Source: an uncultured Ureaplasma sp. (GTDB lineage Bacteria > Bacillota_I > Bacilli_A > Mycoplasmatales > Mycoplasmoidaceae). From it: a stretch of DNA of 6,277 bases. Of this stretch, positions 1 to 6,277 are shown piece after piece. Location: NCBI GenBank assembly GCA_949295235.1, contig CASFKH010000083.1:1-6277 (forward strand), read 5' to 3'. Position 1 is the stretch's first letter; the number at the start of each line of letters is the position of its first letter. A program made the translations under genes and the position numbers. The notes under the pieces are model-generated. The model made no database searches and was not told the origin of the DNA. It saw only the letters and a program-made list of their open reading frames with translations.

Positions 1-42
1 AATTTACCACTTCATCCTAATACTAAAAAAAAGGTTAAATAA
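1..42 (+). CDS. 3' end of an upstream gene, product unknown (partial)
   Basis: Frame 1 reads NLPLHPNTKKKVK and ends at TAA (40-42), just ahead of a strong terminator hairpin. The lysine-rich C-terminus and the position directly before the terminator make it likely that this is the tail of a real plus-strand gene. Thirteen residues are too few to name a family. The frame is chosen only because it is open up to a stop that sits immediately before the hairpin. Confidence 0.45.
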   Translation, partial: NLPLHPNTKKKVK

Positions 43-46
43 TTAT

Positions 47-98
47 AGTTCTTATTCTGGTTAATTTTGATATAGAAACTGGAATAAGAACTTTTTTT
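47..98 (+). terminator. Rho-independent terminator of the upstream gene
   Basis: The arms AGTTCTTATTC (47-57) and GAATAAGAACT (82-92) pair perfectly over 11 bp. Two G-U pairs and three further Watson-Crick pairs extend the stem to about 16 bp (47-62 with 77-92). A run of seven T follows (92-98). It separates the upstream gene from the permease promoter. Confidence 0.85.
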
Positions 99-121
99 GA
101 TATAATTATATATAGAAGTTT

Positions 122-150
122 TTGAAAAATATTTATACATTTTATATTAT
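122..150 (+). promoter_or_regulatory. Sigma-70-type promoter of the permease gene
   Basis: A -35 box TTGAAA (122-127) lies 17 bp before a -10 box TATTAT (145-150). Both are close to the consensus with ideal spacing. Transcription would start near 157, giving a leader of about 30 nt that contains the ribosome binding site. The background is very AT-rich, which raises the chance of a random match, but the position after a terminator and before the gene supports the call. Confidence 0.6.
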
Positions 151-172
151 TTTAAACTTCATATATATATTC

Positions 173-181
173 AAAGGAGGG
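173..181 (+). promoter_or_regulatory. Ribosome binding site of the permease gene
   Basis: AAAGGAGGG is nearly a full complement to the 3' end of 16S rRNA. Its GGAGG core (176-180) ends 6 nt before ATG at 187. It fixes the start codon of the permease. Confidence 0.9.
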
Positions 182-186
182 CTAAT

Positions 187-2022
187 ATGTCATCTGGAAA
201 TGCTTTTCAGAAGCAAAAAAGAGATGCACAAACAGGATTAGCTAATGCTCCGTTGAAGAAGAAAATTGGTTTTTTTTCAGCAATGATGATTGTAATCGGT
301 GCTGTAATGGGTGCTGGTATTTTTTTTAAATCAAATACAGTTCTATCTTACTCACAGGGTTCAATCATAATGTCGATATTTTGTTGACTTATAGGAGTGT
401 TTGCGGTTATTTCTATGGTTTTAGCTCTAATAGAAATAGCAAGTGCAAGAAACGATAATTTATCTATTATTGGTTGGTGTCAAACCTTTAATAAAAGAAT
501 TATTCATAAGGCATCTAAAAATTTTTTTATATATGTTTTAATACCATTATCTTATTTTTTTCTACCACTTTATGTTATTATGTCTGTACAAGATGGTGTA
601 ATGGCATTAAGTGATAATTATAATGGATTTGGTACAAATGCAGATTGAGCAATTATGATGGTATTTGTATTAATAATATCTTTATACTTCATAATTGTTT
701 GTGGATTATCGTCCAAAATTGGAAATATTCAAAATTGAATTATCACTGGTGTTAACATGATTCCTGCTGTTATTGCTATAATTGCTGGATTTGTTGCGAT
801 TGGATTAAATTCAGGGGATCTTTCTAATCCTAATATTGATATTGGATTTGTTCCAACAAAAACTGATAATCCCGCTCAATTATATAGTTTTGGATATATG
901 ACTCCTGGAATTGGGTTGTTTATTGCAATTGGGGCTATATTTTTTGCCTATGATGGTTTTTATTTAGCCGCTGGTATTCAGTCTGAATTAAAGGAACCTA
1001 AAAAGATTTCATTAGCATTAATATTTGGTTTATTTGTTGTTACAATAATCTATTTAACTATATCAATATCAATGTCATTAGGATCTGACAATGGAACTCC
1101 AAGTGGTTTTATGTCTTTCTTTAAATCTCATAATTTGATTTGATTATATGTAATATTTAATGTTTTAATTGGTGTTGGAGTTTTAAGTATTATTAATTCA
1201 TTTGGAATTTGAACACCAAGATTAACTGAAAATTTAATTGCAATGAATGAAATTCCATTTGGAAATAAATTTGTAAATAAACTTAATAATAATTGTCCAA
1301 AAGTTGGAATTATCTACAATATTGTAATTGCCATTCCTACAATTCTTGTATTTAGTGTAATTGGAGGATTGGGATATATAAATACTTATAATGCAAATTA
1401 TGGAAGTGGAGTTGGAAGTTTATATTCTTTTGCAGATTTAATGGCAACATGAACTGCGGTTGGAGCATTTACTTTTATTATATTTAGTATTTTTGGAGCA
1501 TTGAAAAATCGAAAAACAAATGCTGTAATTGTAAAAAAATCTAAATATTTAAAACCAATGGCTATATTATGTTTATTTTTATCGATATTGCCAATATTTA
1601 TAACTTATTTTACCCCAATTGCAGATTTGTTCTTATTGTTTAGAATTCCTTCTAGTACTCCAAATTATGTTGATAATGTATTAGTGCCTAGAATCATGAC
1701 AGTAATTACATTAATGTTTTATATTTTATTTACATTCATTCCTACAATTATTGAAGATATTTATTATAAGAAAAAATATGGAAGTTTGGAAGAAGGTCAA
1801 AAACAAAAATTCCTTGAATTCTCAAGAGCATTTGGAATTGATCCAAAAAAAGAATTATTAATTCAATTAAGATATATGAAAGTAATTGTCTTAAATAATT
1901 GACAAAAAGAAATTTTGAATCAAGATAAATTAACACTTGAACAAATTAAATACATAAACAATCATGTTGATTTTGATAAAGATGTTCAATTAGAATTACT
2001 TGAAAATGTATATTCTAAATAG
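187..2022 (+). CDS. Amino-acid permease, APC superfamily, 12 membrane helices
   Basis: A 611-residue integral membrane transporter, probably importing or exchanging amino acids across the cell membrane. The frame is continuous from ATG 187 to TAG 2020-2022 if UGA is read as Trp: seven UGA codons (first bases 385, 646, 736, 1141, 1210, 1450, 1900) and one UGG (residue 97). The glycine-rich APC signature of helix 1 is GAVMGAGIFFKS (38-49), the unwound segment that binds substrate backbone. Helix 6 carries FFAYDGFYLAAGIQSELK (252-269), followed by EPKK, matching the FAYDGF...E.K.PKK pattern of the family. Hydrophobic segments lie at about 29-48, 59-83, 111-133, 155-174, 184-209, 240-263, 274-297, 319-340, 373-394, 408-437, 457-483 and 501-522. 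A basic N-terminal stretch and a charged C-terminal tail of about 88 residues are probably cytoplasmic. The gene has its own promoter, ribosome site and terminator. Family assignment is firm; the substrate cannot be read from sequence alone. Confidence 0.92.
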
Positions 2023-2051
2023 TAATATAATTAAATTTTATAGATAAAATT

Positions 2052-2087
2052 CCACTATTGATATATTTTTATCAATATGTGGTTTTT
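2052..2087 (+). terminator. Rho-independent terminator after the permease gene
   Basis: CCACTATTGATA (2052-2063) pairs with TATCAATATGTGG (2070-2082) apart from one bulged T in the right arm. The loop is TATTTT and a T run follows (2083-2087). The stem is AU-rich but has GGTG/CACC at its base. It begins 29 bp after the permease stop, so the permease is probably a single-gene transcript with some read-through into the next gene. Confidence 0.75.
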
Positions 2088-2090
2088 ATA

Positions 2091-2110
2091 TGTTAAAATA
2101 ATATAAGGAG
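2091..2110 (+). promoter_or_regulatory. Possible extended -10 and ribosome binding site of the four-helix protein gene
   Basis: TGTTAAAAT (2091-2099) fits an extended -10 element (TGn then TAAAAT), but there is no convincing -35 box because that position falls inside the preceding terminator. AAGGAG (2105-2110) is a clear Shine-Dalgarno site 10 nt before ATG 2121. The ribosome site is solid. The promoter is a guess: it would give a very short leader, and read-through from the permease is the alternative. Confidence 0.5.
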
Positions 2111-2120
2111 TGTAAGTTAT

Positions 2121-2597
2121 ATGTTATATAATAGATTAACTTTAAAACAACAAATGTTGTGAAGAATTATAGGAATATTAATTGCTGCAATATTTATGAC
2201 AATTCCGATTGTTATATTTGGATTAGCATTTAATAATTGTGATAAAGTTCATATCTTTGTCCCTTATTCATTCTTAATAGCTGTATTAATTGGTTATGCA
2301 ACAATGTTATGTGCATGACATAAAAATGATTTAAAAGTATATAGATGAAAAGAACATTTATTAACTAAAAAGTTTCGTTTATATCATTTTTATTTTATTT
2401 TTAAATTAATAGTTTCAATTGCTATCTTTATTGCTGCATTAGTATTAGTATGTATTGATTGAAATGCATTATATACAAATATCGCTTTAATTGCAATGAG
2501 TGGTGTTGCATTTGGAGTAATATTAATTGATTTATTTATTCATTCTTATTACTTTAATTGAATTGATGCTAAAAAGGCTAATATTTATATTTATTAA
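2121..2597 (+). CDS. Small membrane protein with four predicted helices, function unknown
   Basis: I do not recognise this 158-residue protein. The frame runs from ATG 2121 to TAA 2595-2597 when UGA is read as Trp. All five tryptophans are UGA (first bases 2160, 2316, 2346, 2460, 2559), so a standard-code gene finder would miss it. Four hydrophobic stretches are visible at about 14-37, 46-66, 90-112 and 117-140. They are separated by short loops, one of them basic (HKNDLKVYRWKEHLLTKK, 67-84), which suggests that loop faces the cytoplasm. There is no signal-peptide cleavage motif, lipobox or catalytic motif that I can identify. A good Shine-Dalgarno site precedes it and a hairpin terminator follows. 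Coding is supported by the consistent use of UGA as Trp at membrane-boundary positions and by the alternation of hydrophobic and charged segments. It could be a small transporter accessory subunit or a lineage-specific mollicute membrane protein. Confidence 0.85.
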
Positions 2598-2620
2598 TTA
2601 TTCAAAAGTAAATTTAAGAT

Positions 2621-2660
2621 TAAAAAAACAATAATTGTTATATACGCAATTATTGTTTTT
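2621..2660. terminator. Bidirectional terminator between converging genes
   Basis: AAAAACAATAATTG (2624-2637) pairs perfectly with CAATTATTGTTTTT (2647-2660) around a 9-nt loop. An A run precedes the left arm (from 2622) and a T run ends the right arm, so the hairpin has a U-tail whichever strand is transcribed. It lies 24 bp after the four-helix protein stop and just past the apparent end of the decayed minus-strand gene, so it would serve both. Confidence 0.8.
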
Positions 2661-2667
2661 ATTTTAT

Positions 2668-4371
2668 TTAACTGAAAAATCTAATTGAAGAACTGTTAGG
2701 TTCATTTGTATTATCATTTGTAGAAATGACTAGATTAATTTAATATCTTTTGAATAAGTATCATTTATTTGGAAGCATATGGATTATTTAAAATATATTC
2801 TTCACCTTTTATGTGATGTTGAACCATTTGGAAAATAAAGGACATTTACATAATTTACAATATTTGTAATTATTTCTTCTTTATTAGCATTTGTTATTAT
2901 TGATTTATAATTAATCCTATTTAATTTGGTTCATTAAAATGTTTTTATCAATATTGTTTTGAACTAAGAATTAGATTTAATTATTGAGTAATAATTTGGA
3001 TCAATAGTGATTTGAATACATAAATTAAATGAAAAAACTAAATGTTTTGCTTGGTTGTTAATCACTTAAGAACTAATCATTACATTACAATCATCATTAA
3101 TTGTTAAATTAAATGCAATATTACATGTATAATCTTGAGATGTAATAAAATTACTAAATATTGTTGGAATAATTTCTGATTGTGAATTTCTAATAATTTT
3201 TCATTTGTACATATTGAATTATTTTCTGAATCATATATCATGTTACAGTTATTAGCAGATAATTTATTATCCAAGATATTTTTTATTAAATAATTCTTTT
3301 TAGCATTTAAATCATCTTGGTTGTATATATTCAATTTTGAAATGCAGTAAATAATGTTTGATTATCAATATCACTAATTGATATCTTTATTGTTTATTTT
3401 GGTCATTAATATTATTAATTTTTAAAGTACTAAAATTGTCTAATACTTCAACATCATCTTCTTGCACATTTGCAGAGTTTGTATAAAATTAAAACCTAAA
3501 TTATCATTTAATTTTATTTGAATATAGTGTCACCAAATTCGATTGTATAATCATTGGGAGTTACATTATCGAGATAGGAATCAAGATTAGATATATAATT
3601 AGCAAATAATATGACTCGAAAGTTATCAACATTTGATCTAAATTCATCACTTCAGTGTACTATTAAAATAATTAACAATATCATTCTCAAATGTTTCATT
3701 ATTTACAATTACTTAAATTTTCATTTAAATATGAAGGATAAATTAATGAATCATTAAAAGCAATTTTTTCGAATTTATTGACAACAAATTCATTAATGTC
3801 AAACACAGTATTATATAATTCAAGATAGCTCAAAATTAATTCCATTTGACTAGTTTGTTATCTACAAACTCTACATTTTCATATTCAGGGTTTATTTCAA
3901 ATATTGCATTAACTCAACTTTTTAATCTAATATTAATTGAAGAATTAGAATAATGAGCAATTGAAACAATTAAATTCTTGATTTAATTAATTGTTAGTAG
4001 GAAAGGTTATAATAAAAATTTATTAAATTTATTATTAATTAATCCACTAAGTGAAGATATATTATTATTTGTAATATATTCTTGAATATTATTAAATAAA
4101 TATTGCCCACTTATTGATAGAATTATTGGATCATATCATGTTACATTTATATTGATGATTTTATCACTAACATATTCAACTTTTGGAATTGATATACTTG
4201 TATTAAATTCACAACGATTTGTAATTTCAAAATTAATAATATTTTAGTTTTCTTGAGCAACTACATTAAATTAACTCCAGAATATTTTGATTTAAATAAT
4301 CATTAAATGCTCTAAAATATTTGTTGATAAATTGGGATGAATTTTGAATTTTGTTTTGTTTTTCTTTTCAT
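2668..4371 (-). pseudogene. Decayed gene of about 560 codons, original function unknown
   Basis: A clear ribosome site and ATG (4371-4369) open a frame MKRKTKQNSKFIPIYQQIF that hits TAG after 19 codons (4314-4312). Beyond it, plausible protein continues in shifting frames, stops given as TAA or TAG so not explained by UGA recoding. Open pieces include 4243-4010 (starts NIINFEITNRCEF), 3982-3839 (ends FVDNKLVKWN), 3839-3702 (contains ELYNTVFDINEF), 3712-3641 (contains NNETFENDIVNYFNSTLK), 3654-3517 (starts WSDEFRSNVDNFR), 3488-3390 (starts FYTNSANVQEDD), 3334 to about 3164 (YNQDDLNAKKNYLIKN) and about 3165-3066. The last piece, ending PNSSSIRFFS, stops at TAA 2670-2668. Overlaps between successive pieces mark small insertions or deletions. 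Several pieces contain in-frame UGA at Trp-like places (TWYDP, KSWVN, WSDEF). The reconstruction is rich in Asn, Ile, Asp and Ser, alternates helix-like and beta-like stretches, and shows no helicase or nuclease motif and no signal peptide or lipobox. It may have been a large mollicute surface or repeat protein, but that is a guess. It follows the nuclease-helicase gene in the same direction. Confidence 0.75.
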
Positions 4372-4377
4372 TAAACA

Positions 4378-4384
4378 CTTCCTT
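4378..4384 (-). promoter_or_regulatory. Ribosome binding site in front of the decayed gene
   Basis: The minus strand reads AAGGAAG, ending 6 nt before the ATG at 4371. The site and start codon are still in good order although the coding sequence behind them is destroyed, so a 19-residue peptide could still be made. Confidence 0.7.
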
Positions 4385-4386
4385 AA

Positions 4387-4405
4387 TAATTTAATTTAAT
4401 TTAAT
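4387..4405. repeat. Short tandem repeat, 5-bp unit
   Basis: TAATTTAATTTAATTTAAT is almost four copies of TAATT in the 68-bp gap between the nuclease-helicase gene and the decayed gene. It sits just upstream of the ribosome site of the decayed gene. Such low-complexity runs are common in AT-rich mollicute genomes and can vary in copy number. I see no terminator in this gap, so the two genes were probably co-transcribed. Confidence 0.5.
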
Positions 4406-4439
4406 ATGAATATATTTAAATTTATGTATTTATAAAATT

Positions 4440-6277
4440 CTATTTTATATGTTTCTTAAAGTATTCCCTAACTTGTGGATCACATATATATACATATGTT
4501 CCTTTTTGACCTCTTGTTAATAGGATTTTATATATATTTTTGACAAGTTTATTTAGTTTAACTGGATTATTTTTTAAACCTTTTTTTCCTGCTTTATCCT
4601 TATATTCATCATAATCACAATATAGATTGTTATTTTTGTCTATTTTTAAATCATTACCAATGATAACACCTACATAATCAAATTCTAGACCTTGACATGT
4701 ATGAACACAACCTATTTGCATAAAACCATCATCTCTAATTGCTCATAACATTTTTGGATCATTATAATTTCATGGTAATCCTCAATTTCCTATTACAACA
4801 TCATTATTCATTGAAACTTCATTAATATTCATTTTTTGAGTTTTTCATTCTCATGCAAATCCAGCTAACATTCTAGAATTAATGTACCCATTTTTAATTT
4901 TATGTCTTATTACGTTTTCGACCTCTTGAGGTGATTCACATATTTTAAATTCGTATTCATTATTTTCATTCAAATAAAAATTAGCAGTATCTTTTATTTG
5001 TAAAGTTGTATTTAGTGCATTTACATATCCATCTGCACCAGAACATCTAAACTGTGTTTCAAGAATATAATTATTTCCACTATAAATTTTTTTATTATAC
5101 AACTTAGCTATATCAATTATATTTTTATTATTACCAATATCATTACTTCTTATTACTTGGTCTTCATCAACAAAAAAAACAACGTTTTTAGAGGATTTGA
5201 TAATATCAATAATTTGATTATTTCCTTTATACATATAAGCATTATCTTTTAAACGGTGCGCTTCATCGACTATTATCCAATCAAATGTATCTTTTTTTTC
5301 ATCATAAAAGCAACTAGAACCCTTAAATAATACATCAATATTTATTTTTTGTTTATTGTCTTTCAAATTCACTTTTAAATTTTTAATCATAACATTTCTA
5401 AATGCTGCATTTGGAGCTACAAATATAGCATTCTTTTTTAAAGATAAAAGTTTAGATAATAAATTGATTGCAACAACAGATTTACCAGTTCCTGGATTAC
5501 CATTGATAATAAAAATATTATTATTTTCATTCGCTTTTGAAATAATATTTTCATAAATGTATTTTTGACTATCAATTAATAAATAATCAGAATTACCAGA
5601 TAATGCATTAGCTACAGAATCTATCAATTTCTTTGAAGGAACAATTTTACTATTTTCAACTTCATATAAAATTTCTTTTCCTCTTCCATTAGATGTAAGA
5701 GAAGCAATTTTATCTTGAAGTTTGTAATAATCTTCTTTAAAATAAATTGGAGATTCTTTAACAAATTCATATAATTTTATATTTAATAAATTATAATTTT
5801 CATTTTCAGATGCATTATGCAAATATGCGCATGAAAAACATTTGATTTTTCCTGAGTTTATCGATTCATTGAATGATGATAATAAATATTTATATTGTAT
5901 AGATTGATAACTTGGATGAAACACTTCTCTATTAGCCTTACCAACATATGTTAATACAAAATCCTTTTTATCACTGTCTTTAGCATATGTCCATTGTTTA
6001 AGTTCTAAAACCATTATATTTTTAGTTTGTTCTTTATCATAACCAGTAATTATGAAATCTATCCTTTTTGATGAAAAAGGAATTTTATATTCTATTGCAA
6101 CATATGTATCATTTGGAATTTTATCAGTATCTAATAAATTCTTCATAAAATTCATAGAATTTGTTCATGATGCAATTTCAGAATCAGATCCACCAGATAT
6201 CCCTAAATCTATAAATTTATTTTTTATTATATAAGAAATTAAATTTGTTTTTACATTATTAAAAAATTGTTCTTTTG
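4440..6277 (-). CDS. Nuclease-helicase fusion: PD-(D/E)XK-type nuclease plus DUF2075 helicase (5' end outside window)
   Basis: At least 611 residues are visible; the frame is open to the window edge and ends at TAG 4442-4440. It holds six UGA Trp codons (plus-strand TCA at 6165, 4851, 4845, 4782, 4770, 4743) and two UGG. Numbering from the first full codon (6275-6273): the N-terminal domain has KRIDFII (Asp73), then VLELKQW (Glu91, Lys93) and HPSYQSIQYK (120-129), the pattern of a PD-(D/E)XK nuclease core with a following Gln/Tyr motif. The helicase part has Walker A GNPGTGKS (259-266), Walker B IIVDEAHR (334-341), motif III-like FFVDEDQ (367-373), ETQFRCSG (406-413), HTCQGLEFDYVGV (525-537) and LLTRGQKG (585-592), the last two typical of DUF2075 (Schlafen-group-3-like, superfamily 1). 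The length fits the family, so probably only a few dozen residues are missing. It should be a cytoplasmic ATP-driven enzyme acting on nucleic acid, plausibly in defence against phage or plasmid DNA or RNA; that role is inferred. All these motifs are present, so it looks functional. Confidence 0.93.

Noticed and set aside
397..1902. Reading the permease as several broken fragments, i.e. a pseudogene
   Set aside because: All breaks are UGA in one frame, there is no TAA or TAG and no frameshift, and the APC pattern continues across them, so it is an intact table-4 gene.
1748..1936. Minus-strand open frame of 62 codons
   Set aside because: It lies entirely antisense to the C-terminal part of the permease, has no ribosome site, and its sequence is what AT-rich antisense DNA gives.
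3360..3385. Small inverted repeat ATCAAT/ATTGAT
   Set aside because: The arms are only six bases, there is no T run, and it lies inside the decayed gene; such repeats are expected by chance at this base composition.
2598..4439. CRISPR array, tRNA or insertion-sequence remnants in the region without an intact gene
   Set aside because: I found no regularly spaced repeats, no cloverleaf-like segment, no transposase-like peptide in any frame and no terminal inverted repeats; the decayed protein gene accounts for the stretch.
4440..4853. Treating the helicase C-terminal part as a separate gene starting at 4721
   Set aside because: The stretch 4722-4853 is open in the same frame with only UGA codons and contains family-typical sequence (NWGLPWNYNDPKMLW), so it belongs to one continuous protein.
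5356..5556. Plus-strand open frame of 66 codons opposite the helicase
   Set aside because: It is the antisense shadow of the Walker A region of the helicase gene; no start signal was seen.
6052..6234. Plus-strand open frame of 60 codons opposite the nuclease domain
   Set aside because: It is antisense to well-supported nuclease-domain coding sequence and has no ribosome site.

Overview
The window is very AT-rich and can only be read with translation table 4, where UGA codes for tryptophan. Three intact reading frames together contain 18 in-frame UGA codons and only 3 UGG tryptophan codons. Read with the standard code, each of them breaks into pieces at UGA. This, with the strong Shine-Dalgarno sites and compact spacing, points to a mollicute (Mycoplasma, Spiroplasma, Mesoplasma or Entomoplasma type). 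The insect/plant-associated Spiroplasma/Mesoplasma group is my preferred guess, but nothing in the window settles the genus.

Left half, plus strand. Bases 1-42 look like the last codons of an upstream gene and are followed by a strong hairpin terminator. A good promoter (TTGAAA, 17 bp, TATTAT) and a strong ribosome binding site lead into a 611-residue, 12-helix amino-acid permease of the APC superfamily (187-2022), which has its own terminator. Next comes a 158-residue four-helix membrane protein of unknown function (2121-2597). It is easily missed because five UGA codons interrupt it in the standard code. An A-tract/hairpin/T-tract element at 2621-2660 probably terminates transcription from both directions.

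Right half, minus strand. A large protein (4440 to beyond 6277; its start lies outside the window) joins an N-terminal PD-(D/E)XK-type nuclease domain to a DUF2075 (Schlafen-group-3-like) superfamily 1 helicase domain. Its visible key motifs are intact. This architecture is a candidate for nucleic-acid immunity against phages or plasmids, resembling the single-protein nuclease-helicase system Nhi. Downstream on the same strand, 68 bp away and with no obvious terminator between them, lies a 1.7 kb wreck of a gene (2668-4371). It keeps a good ribosome binding site and ATG, but it breaks after 19 codons and is then scattered over all three frames by many frameshifts and TAA/TAG stops.

The two halves converge on the terminator at 2621-2660. 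The left half is ordinary transport and membrane gene content. The right half looks like accessory DNA: an apparently intact defence-like enzyme beside a decayed companion gene.
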